Source: Streptomyces griseofuscus (GTDB taxonomy: Bacteria; Actinomycetota; Actinomycetes; Streptomycetales; Streptomycetaceae). From it: DNA of 64,000 bases. Location: contig NZ_CP051006.1 in the NCBI RefSeq assembly GCF_014673495.1, positions 930,001 to 994,000 on the forward strand, written 5' to 3'. A program made the position numbers and the translations under genes. Numbering within the stretch: position 1 is the stretch's first letter; every line of letters starts with the position of its first letter. Below, piece by piece: positions 17,875-28,078 of this stretch. The notes under the pieces were generated by a model that had not been told where the DNA came from, did not search any database, and saw only the letters and a list, made by a program, of their open reading frames with translations.

Positions 17875-17898
17875 CATAGGTCACACTCGCCACTTATG
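17875..17898. promoter_or_regulatory. Inverted repeat upstream of the LysR gene
   Basis: CATAGGT (17875-17881) and ACTTATG (17892-17898) form 7-base arms with one mismatch around a 10-base spacer, in an AT-richer patch 33 bases before the TTG start. This placement suits an autoregulatory operator with the TTATGT segment as a possible -10 element. Assignment is by position only. Confidence 0.4.
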
Positions 17899-17930
17899 TA
17901 CGCATCCGTGGTGATCAGGGGAGGTTCTGG

Positions 17931-18893
17931 TTGACCCCGGCACAGCTGCGGGCGTTCTCGGCGACCGTCCGGCTCGGCTCCGTGAAGGCAGCGGCGGCGG
18001 ACCTCGCGGTGACCGAGGCCGCCGTCTCGCTGCACATCGCCCATCTGCGCCGGGAACTCGGCGACAAGCTGTTCACGCGCACGGGCAGCGGGCTGGCGTT
18101 CACCCCGGGCGGGTTGCGGCTCGCCAGCCGCGCGGCGCAGATGCTGGGCCTTCAGGACCAGACCGTGCTGGAGGTGCAGCAGGCCGGGGCCGGGCGGCGG
18201 CTGCTGCGGGCCGCCACATCGAGCCTGTTCGCCGAGTACGCGGCGCCCGGCCTGATCGAACTCTTCGCGGGGCGGGCCGACGATCTCGACGTCGAACTCA
18301 GCGTGCACGATCCGCAGCGCTTCCCGCTGCTGCTGCTGGAGCGGGCGGTGGACGTGGCCATCGGGCCCCGGCCGGCCACCGTGGACGCCTCGATGAGCTG
18401 TACGCACTTCCTCAACTACCAGGTGATCGCGGTCGTCGGCGCCACCCATCCGCTCGCCGCCCGCACCGGGCCCGCCGGGGTCGCGGAGCTGCGCGAGCAG
18501 ACCTGGCTGCTCGGGCCCTCGGCGGTGGGGCGGGCCGGGATAGTGCCGTCGGTGCTGCGGCGGCTCCAGATCCCCGAGGACCGCCAGCGGATCTTCCAGA
18601 GCCACACCGCGGCGGTGGACGAGGCGAAGCACGGCACCGGGGTGGCGCTCGCGGTGACGTTCGCGGTCAGCAAGGACCTCGCCGACGGCGACCTCCGGCA
18701 GCTCGGCGGCCCCCAACTGCCCGCGCGGGGCTCCTGGAACCTCCTCACCCTCGGCGACCGCGAGGCCCCGCCCGCCGCCGCCGAACTCCGCCGCTTCGTC
18801 ACCACCCCGCGCGCCACCCAGGCCATGCTGCGCGGCGCGGGGGTCACAGCGGGCCGGTTCCGTCCGGCGATCCATGTGACGCTGTGGAGCTGA
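17931..18893 (+). CDS. LysR-family transcriptional regulator
   Basis: 320 residues from a TTG at 17931, supported by GGGGAGG about six bases upstream. Residues 1-60 form the winged helix (LRAFSATVRLGSVKAAAADL, VTEAAVSLHIAHLRRELGDKLFTR). The remainder is a periplasmic-binding-type effector domain with AATSSLFAEY as its first strand and an ERAVDVAIGPRP motif midway. LysR regulators bind an inducer in this domain and usually control a divergent or adjacent gene. The candidates are the SLOG-like gene to the left (divergent) or the broken oxidoreductase that converges from the right. Effector unknown. Confidence 0.9.
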   Translation: MTPAQLRAFSATVRLGSVKAAAADLAVTEAAVSLHIAHLRRELGDKLFTRTGSGLAFTPGGLRLASRAAQMLGLQDQTVLEVQQAGAGRRLLRAATSSLFAEYAAPGLIELFAGRADDLDVELSVHDPQRFPLLLLERAVDVAIGPRPATVDASMSCTHFLNYQVIAVVGATHPLAARTGPAGVAELREQTWLLGPSAVGRAGIVPSVLRRLQIPEDRQRIFQSHTAAVDEAKHGTGVALAVTFAVSKDLADGDLRQLGGPQLPARGSWNLLTLGDREAPPAAAELRRFVTTPRATQAMLRGAGVTAGRFRPAIHVTLWS

Positions 18894-18902
18894 GCCGCGG
18901 CG

Positions 18903-19887
18903 TCACCGCTGCGCTTCGATCAGGATCTTTCCGCTTCTGTGCCCGACGGCGGGAGCCTGGAGATGCCCGGCGAGTGCGCTGAGCCCGACCCGGTGTGACA
19001 CGGCCGTACGCAGCAGGCCGCGGCGCAGCTGCTCGAAGACCGGCGCGAACAGCTCGGGCAGATACCGCCGTCCGTCCCCGTGGACGGTGTCGCGCAACCG
19101 GAACAACTCCACGCGCGGGCCCCCGGGTTCGGTGAAGCACCGCGCGGGCAGCGGCCTGCCCGACAGCAGCCCGTAGTGGACGAGCACTCCGTCGGCGGAC
19201 GTGAGCGCGCAGACGTCCGCGCCGACCTCGCCGCCGACGCAGTCGTAGGCCACGTCGATCCCCCGGGGCCCGGCCAGCGCCCGCAGCCGTTCGCGCCACC
19301 CGGGCTCGTCCGTCCGGATCAGGGCCCGCCACCGGGACGGCTCGGCGACCGTCCGCCCCGGCGTTCCGCGTACGACCCCGATCGGCGCGACACCGCGCGC
19401 GGTGAGGAGTTCCGCCAGGTGTCCGCCGATGACCGAGTTCGCCGCCGTGACCACCACAGCGCGCACCCCCGGCCGGCAGAACCGCTCGACCATCGTCACG
19501 GGGGTCAAGGGGTTGATGTAGGCGAAGCAGGCGAGGTCGTCGGGGAGATCGTCCGGGACCGGGACGCACCAGGAGTGGTCGAGCCGCTTGTACTGCTGCC
19601 AGGCCCCCGCGGACCCCAGCGGAAGCACCCGCCGGCCCAGCGCCGCGGCGGGCACCCCCGGTCCGGCGGCCTCGGTCACACCGACGCCGTCGAACCCCGG
19701 GACCAGGGGGAACGACGTCCGGGTCCCGTAGGCGCCCGAGAGACGGTGACCTCGTCGGAGGGATTGACGGTCGACGCGAGCATCCGCACCACGACCTCGC
19801 CCGCGCCGGGGGCCGGGGCCCCTCCACCTCGCGTACGGCCAGCACATCGGCGAGGCGACCGGGTGAGTCGACGACGGCGGCCAGCAT
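18903..19887 (-). pseudogene. Medium-chain dehydrogenase / quinone oxidoreductase with two frameshifts
   Basis: A good ribosome site (GGGAGG) precedes the ATG at 19887, which begins MLAAVVDSPGRLADVLAVRE. The expected continuation, PAPGAGEVVVRMLASTVNPSDEV, is in a second frame after about 19815. The rest (GAYGTRTSFPLVPGFDGVGV to the stop at 18903) is in a third frame after about 19745. Each change is explained by one missing base, the first within the run GGGGCCCCGGCCCCC. Downstream the fold is intact: VVVTAANSVIGGHLAELL is the nucleotide-binding loop, and GIDVAYDCVGGE is typical. The total of about 328 codons matches zinc-independent MDR enzymes. It is either a young pseudogene or two sequencing errors. 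It converges with the LysR gene. Confidence 0.7.
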
Positions 19888-19998
19888 CGACGGCCTCCCT
19901 TTCCTGCACATGCCGGAACGTCCCATCCTAGGAACGCCGAGGATCGCGACTCCGACCGGGACAGCGCCGGGGACGCCCGCGAGGGACGGCCGCGGGGC

Positions 19999-21249
19999 CT
20001 ACTCCCACACTTTCGTGCGACGCCGAGGCGGGCCGCCGCGCCCCGTCAGCCGGGCCACCTCCGGGGCCACCCGCAGCAGGGAGGCGAAGGTGTCCGCCGG
20101 GAGAAGCAGGTCGATGTACGGGAGCGCGGCGGTCATCGTCGTCGTACGGGGGCGGTAACCCGGGGCGCCCGCGCGGGGGTTGAGCCAGACGACCGTATGG
20201 GCGCGGCGGCGCAGCCGGGCCATGGCCGCGGCGAGGCGCTCGGGCGGGTCGCCGTCCCAGCCGTCGGAGGCGATCAGCACGACGGCGCCGCGCAGCGCGC
20301 CCCCGTGGTGGGAGGCGAGCAGGGTCTCCAGGCAGTGCGCGATCCTGGTGCCGCCGAACCGGTCCTCGACCCGCCGCGACGCCTCCTCGAACGCCGTCTC
20401 GGCCGAGCGGTGCGCGAGCACCTGGGTGAGCCGGGTCAGCGAGGTGGCGAAGGCGAACACCTCGGCCCGCGTGGTCAGCGCGAGCGCCCGCATCAGATGC
20501 AGATAGGCCACCGCCTGCGCCTGCATCGACCGGCTCACATCGCACAGCACCACCACCCGCCGGGGCCGGTCCAGGGGCCCGGTGCGCACCAGCCGGACCG
20601 GTTCCCAGCCGGTGCGCCGGGAGCGGGCCACCGTCTCCCGGATCGCCACCCGGGGCCCGCCAGGACGCCGCGCGTACCGGCGGGAGCGGCGCGTCGGCCA
20701 CTGCCGCAGCCCTGTCTCCAGCCACTGCCCGAGCAACGCCGCCTCCCGCTCGCCCAGCCGCTCGAACGGCGTGTCCACGGCACCGGCCAGCTCGGTCGGC
20801 AGCCGCTGCGGCACGGTCAGTACGTGTTCCTCGCCCGGATCGGCCGCCCCCGCCACCGGCGGCGGCGTCACCCACGGCAGCCCCGCGTCGTCCACCGGGT
20901 CGCCGTCCGCACCGACGGGCAGCGTGGCGCGGACGTCGTCTGCGGCTGGTGGCACGGCGCCCCGGCCGGTACGGCGGGCGTGCGGGTCCAGGGACAGTAC
21001 GGCGTCCCCGAACACCGCGTCGAAGACCTCGTCGAAGCGGGTCAGACACGGCTGGTCGCGGACCAGGGTGACCCGGGCCGTCCAGTACAGGGCGGACCGT
21101 GTCGTGGGCCAGGACGCGGCCAGCGCGTGTACGAAGTCCCGGGCCGAGGTCAGGCCCACGGGCACGCCCCGGCTCCGCAGCCGGTCGGCGAGCGCCACGG
21201 CGAACGCGGCCCGGTCGACGGCGGGCAGGAACGGCTCGGTCGGCGTCAT
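19999..21249 (-). CDS. coxE: CoxE-like von Willebrand factor A (VWA) domain protein
   Basis: 416 residues from the ATG at 21249; an adjacent in-frame GTG at 21252 is equally possible, and GGGAG lies upstream. The N-terminal half is poorly conserved. The C-terminal half is a CoxE-type VWA domain with the metal-ion-dependent adhesion site: CDVSRSM (DxSxS) near residue 223, a Thr in GGTRIAHCLE, and IASDGWDGDPPE. CoxE acts with the AAA+ ATPase CoxD in maturing the CuSMo cofactor of carbon monoxide dehydrogenase. This is the last gene of the seven-gene cox operon. The 33-base gap to coxG is the longest between coxD and coxE. Families of VWA plus MoxR ATPase act as metal-insertion chaperones, which supports the assignment. 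Confidence 0.9.
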   Translation of the reverse strand: MTPTEPFLPAVDRAAFAVALADRLRSRGVPVGLTSARDFVHALAASWPTTRSALYWTARVTLVRDQPCLTRFDEVFDAVFGDAVLSLDPHARRTGRGAVPPAADDVRATLPVGADGDPVDDAGLPWVTPPPVAGAADPGEEHVLTVPQRLPTELAGAVDTPFERLGEREAALLGQWLETGLRQWPTRRSRRYARRPGGPRVAIRETVARSRRTGWEPVRLVRTGPLDRPRRVVVLCDVSRSMQAQAVAYLHLMRALALTTRAEVFAFATSLTRLTQVLAHRSAETAFEEASRRVEDRFGGTRIAHCLETLLASHHGGALRGAVVLIASDGWDGDPPERLAAAMARLRRRAHTVVWLNPRAGAPGYRPRTTTMTAALPYIDLLLPADTFASLLRVAPEVARLTGRGGPPRRRTKVWE

Positions 21250-21282
21250 CACACGGGCTCCCGTGTCACCGCCCGGCCGGGC

Positions 21283-22059
21283 TCAGTGCACCGCCCAGTA
21301 GATCACCACGCCGACGACGACCGCGCCGACGGCCACCGGGACGAGCCGTTTGTACACCGACTTCCCGGCGTACTGCATCAGGTCCAGGGGTTCGTTCTCG
21401 CGCACGGTCGGCTGCGGGCGGGCGGCGGGCCGGGGCGCGGCGGACTCGGACCGAGGGGGCGCTGAGGGTCGTACGGCAGGGGCATCCGCAGGGGCATGGG
21501 ACTCGGCGGCGGTCGGCTCGGCGGTGCTCTGCTCTACGGTGGTCGCGGACGAGGGTGCGGGCGCGGCCGCCCGGGCTTCGGATGCCTCCGGCTCCGTCGG
21601 CTCCGCCGGTTCCGGCTTGTGCAGCAGCTGCTCCTCCACGTTCGCCACGAACTGCGCGAACAGCTTCTCGGAGATCTCCTTGATCATGCCGCTGCCGAAC
21701 TGCGCCAGTTTCCCGCTGATGTTGAGGTCGGTGCTGACGCTCACCACGGTGCCCGTGCCGTCGGGCCGCAGCCGGGCGTGCACGGTCGCGGAGGCGTTGC
21801 CCTGGCCCCGGATGTCCTTGCCGGAGGCGCTGATCACCGCGCTGTGGCCGGCCTCGTCCTGCTCGGTGAGGCGGGCGGTGCCCTGGAACTGGCTGGTCAC
21901 CGGCCCGACCTTGACCTTCACCTTGCCCCGGTAGACATCGCCGTCGACCCCGGTGAGCTGGGCACCGGGCATACAGGGGGCGAGGCCCTCCAGATCGGTG
22001 AGCGCCTGCCAGGCCCGCTCCAGGGGCGCGTCCACCCGGAACTCGTTGTCGATCTTCAT
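21283..22059 (-). CDS. coxG: CoxG-like SRPBCC protein with C-terminal membrane anchor
   Basis: 258 residues. Residues 1-145 form a CoxG/START-like (SRPBCC) fold: VDAPLERAWQALTDLEGLA, MPGAQLTGVDGDVYRGKVKVKVGP, and a closing helix FGSGMIKEISEKLFAQFV. An Ala/Pro/Glu/Ser-rich linker of about 75 residues follows, then a single hydrophobic helix LVPVAVGAVVVGVVIYW at the very end. CoxG has been proposed to attach CO dehydrogenase to the membrane or deliver lipid quinone. The terminal helix on a long flexible linker fits a tether for the oxidoreductase at the respiratory chain. It starts four bases before the coxD stop region on the same transcript. Confidence 0.9.
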   Translation of the reverse strand: MKIDNEFRVDAPLERAWQALTDLEGLAPCMPGAQLTGVDGDVYRGKVKVKVGPVTSQFQGTARLTEQDEAGHSAVISASGKDIRGQGNASATVHARLRPDGTGTVVSVSTDLNISGKLAQFGSGMIKEISEKLFAQFVANVEEQLLHKPEPAEPTEPEASEARAAAPAPSSATTVEQSTAEPTAAESHAPADAPAVRPSAPPRSESAAPRPAARPQPTVRENEPLDLMQYAGKSVYKRLVPVAVGAVVVGVVIYWAVH

Positions 22060-22062
22060 GGC

Positions 22063-22956
22063 TTACGGTCTCCTCGCTTCTTCGGGGTAGCCGAGCTCGC
22101 CGAGGGCCCCGGTGATGGTGGTGCGGTCGTCAGGGCTCTTGGCGACCGCGCTGAGGGTGCTGATCACATCGCGGCGGGCCAGCCGGGACACGCGCAGCGC
22201 GGCGAGCGCGGACACCCAGTCGATGGCCTCCGCCAGGCCGGGCGCCTTGTCCAGGTCCAGCGCGCGGATCTGGCCGATGAACGCGGTGGCGGACGCGATC
22301 AGCGGTTCGTTCGCGGCCGGCACCGAGCGGCGCAGGATCTCCGCCGCGCGCTCGGGGCCCGGATAGTCGATCCAGTGGTAGAGGCAGCGGCGGCGCAGCG
22401 CGTCATGGAGTTCGCGGCTGCGGTTGGAGGTGAGGACCACCACCGGGGGCCGGGCGGCGGCGAAGGTGCCCAGCTCCGGGACGGTGATGCTCCACTCCCC
22501 CAGGAACTCGAAGAGCAGCGCCTCGAATTCGTCGTCCGCGCGGTCGATCTCGTCGATCAGGAGCACCGGCGGCAGCGGTCCCTGATGGCGTACGGCGCGC
22601 AGCAGCGGCCGGTCCAGCAGGAAGTCCTCGGTGAACAGGTCGGCGTCGGCCAGACGCTCCCCGCGCGCCTCGGTGAGCCGTACGGCGAGGAGCTGGCGTT
22701 GGTAGTTCCACTCGTACAGCGCCTCGCCGGCCGTCAGGCCCTCGTAGCACTGGAGGCGGATCAGCGGGGTGGCGAGTGCCTCGGCGAGTGATTTGGCCGC
22801 GCTGGTCTTGCCGACGCCCGGCTCGCCCTCCAGGAGCAGCGGCCGGTCGAGGACGGTGGCCAGGTAGAGGGCGGTGGCGGTGCCCTCGTCCACGAGGTGG
22901 CCGGCCTCGGCGAGACGGCGCCGTACGTCCTCCGCGTCCAGGAAGAGTGCGCTCAC
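22063..22956 (-). CDS. coxD: CoxD, MoxR-family AAA+ ATPase for CO dehydrogenase maturation
   Basis: 297 residues from the GTG at 22956, overlapping the upstream stop by GTGA. Walker A is GEPGVGKTS (about residue 44), and Walker B is VLLIDEIDRADDEFEALL. Sensor 1 is VVLTSNRSRELHDALRRRC, whose arginines include the expected Arg finger region. MoxR-type ATPases act as chaperones for metal centres. CoxD of the CO-oxidising Afipia (Oligotropha) system is needed to build the sulfur-bridged Cu-Mo active site. Its partner here is the VWA protein at 19999. The gene is close to the usual 295-residue family length. Confidence 0.93.
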   Translation of the reverse strand: MSALFLDAEDVRRRLAEAGHLVDEGTATALYLATVLDRPLLLEGEPGVGKTSAAKSLAEALATPLIRLQCYEGLTAGEALYEWNYQRQLLAVRLTEARGERLADADLFTEDFLLDRPLLRAVRHQGPLPPVLLIDEIDRADDEFEALLFEFLGEWSITVPELGTFAAARPPVVVLTSNRSRELHDALRRRCLYHWIDYPGPERAAEILRRSVPAANEPLIASATAFIGQIRALDLDKAPGLAEAIDWVSALAALRVSRLARRDVISTLSAVAKSPDDRTTITGALGELGYPEEARRP

Positions 22957-23843
22957 CCGCCCACCAGTCCCGTCGCACAGCGGTCCCGGCAGCCGGTGCC
23001 GCAGAACCAGAACTCCTTGTCCCCTGCGGTGAGATGAGGGGTGTCGGCGGTCACGGTCACCGTCATCCCGCACACCGGGTCGACGACCTGGGCCGGCGCT
23101 TCGGGCAGGGCCGTCGGCGGTGGCGCGCCGCGCGCGTGTACGGCCTCCACCACCTCCGCGAGGATGGACAGTGCCACCTCCGGTGCCGTGCGGGCGCCGA
23201 TGTCGAGGCCGGCCGGGGTGTGCACACGGGCCCGCGCCGCCTCGCCGAGGCCGAGTTCGTCCAGCAGGGCGGCGCCCCGGCGGCGGCTGGCGACCAGGGC
23301 GATGTGCGGGACGTCCGCGTCCAGGGCGGCGCGCAGCGCCTCGGCGTCGCCGCGGCCCTGCCCGGCCACGATCACCGCGCCGGTGTACTCGGCGGGCGGC
23401 CCGTCGGGCAGGGAGCGCGCGGTGGCGTACCCGAGGACATCGGCGAGGGCGATGAACGCCTCCGCGATCGGGGTGGTGCCGACGACCTCGATCAGGGGCG
23501 GCGGCAGCACCGGTTCTAGGAAGATCTCCAGCGCCCCGCCGGACAGACAGGGGTTGACCACCACCTTGGCGCCCGGGGTGTCCGGGAAGGCCACCTCGCC
23601 CGCCGGCAGCACCCGCAGCAGCAGCGGCCCGCCGCCGTTGAGGGCGCCGAGCGCCGCCGTGCGCACCGAGCCCTCGGCGCACATCCCGCCGACGAATCCG
23701 TCGATCCTGCCGTCGCCGTAGACGATCGCCTCGTCGCCCGGGTGCGCGGACGCGGGCGGCTGGGCGCGCACCACGCGGGCGTGCACGAACGGCACGCGCC
23801 GCTGGGCCAGTTCGAGCGCACGCGCGCTCACCGTCTTCGGCAC
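22953..23843 (-). CDS. coxF: XdhC/CoxF-family cofactor maturation protein fused to a C-terminal YHS-like metal domain
   Basis: 296 residues from the GTG at 23843, which has GAGGAGG eight bases upstream; an in-frame GTG at 23897 would add 18 residues. The N-terminal part is XdhC_CoxI (RRVPFVHARVVRAQPP, GFVGGMCAEGSVR), followed by a Rossmann half (VVGTTPIAEAFIALADVLG, GLDIGARTAPEVALSILAE). The last 45 residues are distinct: DPVCGMTVTV then EFWFCGTGCRDRCATG, a YHS/TRASH-type motif with three or four cysteines able to bind a soft metal. XdhC proteins bind and protect molybdopterin cofactor before insertion. The metal module could supply copper or a sulfur ligand for the CuSMo centre, which is inference. 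It follows coxL by 60 bases. Confidence 0.85.
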   Translation of the reverse strand: MPKTVSARALELAQRRVPFVHARVVRAQPPASAHPGDEAIVYGDGRIDGFVGGMCAEGSVRTAALGALNGGGPLLLRVLPAGEVAFPDTPGAKVVVNPCLSGGALEIFLEPVLPPPLIEVVGTTPIAEAFIALADVLGYATARSLPDGPPAEYTGAVIVAGQGRGDAEALRAALDADVPHIALVASRRRGAALLDELGLGEAARARVHTPAGLDIGARTAPEVALSILAEVVEAVHARGAPPPTALPEAPAQVVDPVCGMTVTVTADTPHLTAGDKEFWFCGTGCRDRCATGLVGG

Positions 23844-23903
23844 CCCGGTCACCTCCTCGACTCCGTCACCGTCTCCTGTTCCTGCGGTGGTCGCCACTTC
23901 TCG

Positions 23904-26296
<2,393 letters not shown>

Positions 26297-26300
<4 letters not shown>

Positions 26301-26851
26301 GAGGCGCTCCCCGAGGCCGACGCGACGGCGGGTCCGGGAGCGTCGGCCGGTGCGACGGTCCGCTCGGGTTCCTCGGCGGTGGTGCGGGTGCCTGCCTGTT
26401 CGGCGGCGGCCCAGCGGATCGAGCGGACGATGGTGGCATAGCCGGTGCAGCGGCAGATCTGGCCCGAGATGGCCTCGCGGATCTCCTCGTCGGAGGGGTC
26501 GGGGTTCCGGTCGAGCAGGGCGCGGGCGGTCATCATCATGCCGGGGGTGCAGAAGCCGCACTGGAGTCCGTGGCATTCCATGAAACCGCGCTGGATCGGG
26601 TCGAGTTCGCCGTGCTGCTCCAGGCCCTCTACGGTGCGTACCTCGTGGCCGCCCGCCATCGCGGCCAGTACCGTACAGGACTTGACGGGTTCACCGTCCA
26701 GCCAGACCACACAGGTGCCGCAGTTGCTGGTGTCACAGCCCCAGTGGGTGCCGGTCAGCTGGAGGTGGTCGCGCAGGAAGTGCACCAGCAGCAGCCGGCC
26801 CTCGATCTCCCGGGTGACCTCTTCGCCGTTGACGGTCATGGTGACCTGCAC
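26297..26851 (-). CDS. coxS: Carbon monoxide dehydrogenase small iron-sulfur subunit (CoxS)
   Basis: 184 residues from the GTG at 26851, seven bases after AGGAGG; a GTG six bases upstream is possible but too close. The N-terminal plant-ferredoxin-type cluster motif is GCDTSNCGTCVV with a fourth Cys in VKSCTVLA. The second [2Fe-2S] cluster uses HGLQCGFCTPGMM and GQICRCTGY. These carry electrons from molybdenum to the FAD in CoxM. The C-terminal 30 residues are an Ala/Pro/Glu-rich extension beyond the usual 160-165 residues, a lineage-specific tail of unknown role. It overlaps coxL by four bases and starts two bases after the coxM stop, so the three structural subunits are tightly coupled. Confidence 0.97.
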
Positions 26852-26853
26852 GA

Positions 26854-27735
26854 TCACACCTCCTGTCCGTTGATCCGGGCCGCGGCGCGGCGCAGTACGC
26901 GCATCGTCAGCTCGCGGGCCAGATGCCGCTTGTACTCGGCGCTGCCGCGCCGGTCGGTGGCCGGGGAGCAGGACTCGGCCGCGATGTCGCCGGCCCGCGC
27001 CCACAGCTCCTCGGCGGGCGGCTGTCCGCGCAGGGCGTCGGCGATCCCGGGGATGCCGGCGGTGTTCGGGCCGACGGCGGCGAGGCCGACCCGGGCGTTC
27101 GCGATCAGCCCTGACTCGTCCAGCCAGAGCGCGGCGCCCGCCGAGACGACCGCCCAGTCCCCGGCGCGCCGCTCGACCTTCTCGTAGGCGCTGGATCCGC
27201 GCGGGCGGACCGGGAAGCGGACCTCGGTGAGGATCTCCGCGTCGCCGACGGCGGTCTCGTACGGGCCCTGATGGAAGTCCTCCATGGAGACCACGCGCTC
27301 GCCGTCCGTCCCGCGGATGACGCAGGACGCGTCCAGCGTGGTGCACACCGCCGAGAGGTCCTCGGAGGGGTCCGCCTGGCACAGGGAGCCGCCCAGGGTG
27401 CCGCGATTGCGCACCACCGGGTCGGCGATCACCCGTTCGGCGTCGCGGAAGATCGGGAAGGCTGCGGCGAGTTCGTCGGACTCCAGCAGTTCGCGGTGCC
27501 GGGTCATCGCGCCGATGCGGATCAGGCCGGGCTCGACACGGATATGGCCCAACTCGTCGTGCAACTCATTGATATCGATCAGGTATTCGAAGTTGGCCAG
27601 CCTGAGTTTCATCATCGGGATGAGGCTGTGGCCGCCGGCCACCAGGCGGGCGGTGTCGCCGAGCCGGTCCAGGAGCGTGACCGCCTCGTCCACCGTGCCC
27701 ACCCGCTGGTACTCGAACGGAGCGGGAACCTGCAT
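26854..27735 (-). CDS. coxM: Carbon monoxide dehydrogenase medium FAD subunit (CoxM)
   Basis: 293 residues from the ATG at 27735 (MQVPAPFEYQRVG), with AGGGGGTG upstream; this matches the conserved CoxM N-terminus better than the in-frame ATG at 27792. FAD-binding motifs are AGGHSLIPMMKLRLA near residue 32 and RNRGTLGGSLCQADPSED near 110. The C-terminal CO_deh_flav domain is complete. It is the first gene of the operon coxM-coxS-coxL-coxF-coxD-coxG-coxE. The region upstream carries the large inverted repeat at 27833-27895 shared with the divergent XdhC gene. CoxM transfers electrons from CoxS to the membrane acceptor. Confidence 0.96.
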   Translation of the reverse strand: MQVPAPFEYQRVGTVDEAVTLLDRLGDTARLVAGGHSLIPMMKLRLANFEYLIDINELHDELGHIRVEPGLIRIGAMTRHRELLESDELAAAFPIFRDAERVIADPVVRNRGTLGGSLCQADPSEDLSAVCTTLDASCVIRGTDGERVVSMEDFHQGPYETAVGDAEILTEVRFPVRPRGSSAYEKVERRAGDWAVVSAGAALWLDESGLIANARVGLAAVGPNTAGIPGIADALRGQPPAEELWARAGDIAAESCSPATDRRGSAEYKRHLARELTMRVLRRAAARINGQEV

Positions 27736-28078
27736 GCCGCACCCCCTGTCTCGCCCGGCGGGCAGCCGGACGCGTCGGGTGCCGTTGTTCAAAGATCATT
27801 GCGCCTCCGTCCGGGACGGGGTGTCAATCGCGGCTTAAGTCTTCGCTTAACTCGCCCGACACGGAGGGCGCGGCCACTTGAGCGAAGACTTAAGCTGCCG
27901 TTGACATGCGACGGACGGCATTCGCGTGATCCGGACGCCGGACGGGTGAGAACGGCTGCCACGGGGTGTGGGCCGGGGCCGGACACCAAGGCGCGGACCG
28001 CCGTACGGCCTGCACAGAGGACCGAACGGGTATTCGGCGGGTGTGGCGGTGGTGGACACCGCCGAAGGAGGCACACGG
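27736..28078. other. Divergent control region between coxM and the XdhC gene
   Basis: This 343-base segment has no gene. It holds the inverted repeat described next, which lies 98 bases upstream of coxM and about 184 bases upstream of the XdhC gene. It also holds AT-richer DNA near 27780-27850 (caaagatcatt) that could carry the cox promoter. Beyond this I see only GC-rich sequence without clear -35/-10 elements. Confidence 0.5.
27833..27895. promoter_or_regulatory. Paired operator: 18-bp inverted repeat upstream of the cox operon
   Basis: GCTTAAGTCTTCGCTTAA (27833-27850) and TTGAGCGAAGACTTAAGC (27878-27895) are reverse complements except for one base, separated by 27 bases. Each arm is itself a short palindrome, TTAAG-N6-CTTAA, with TTGAG in the second arm. 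Two dimer sites spaced 43 bases (about four turns) apart in a divergent promoter strongly suggest a repressor or activator of CO dehydrogenase genes. The cognate regulator is not encoded within the operon. Confidence 0.7.
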
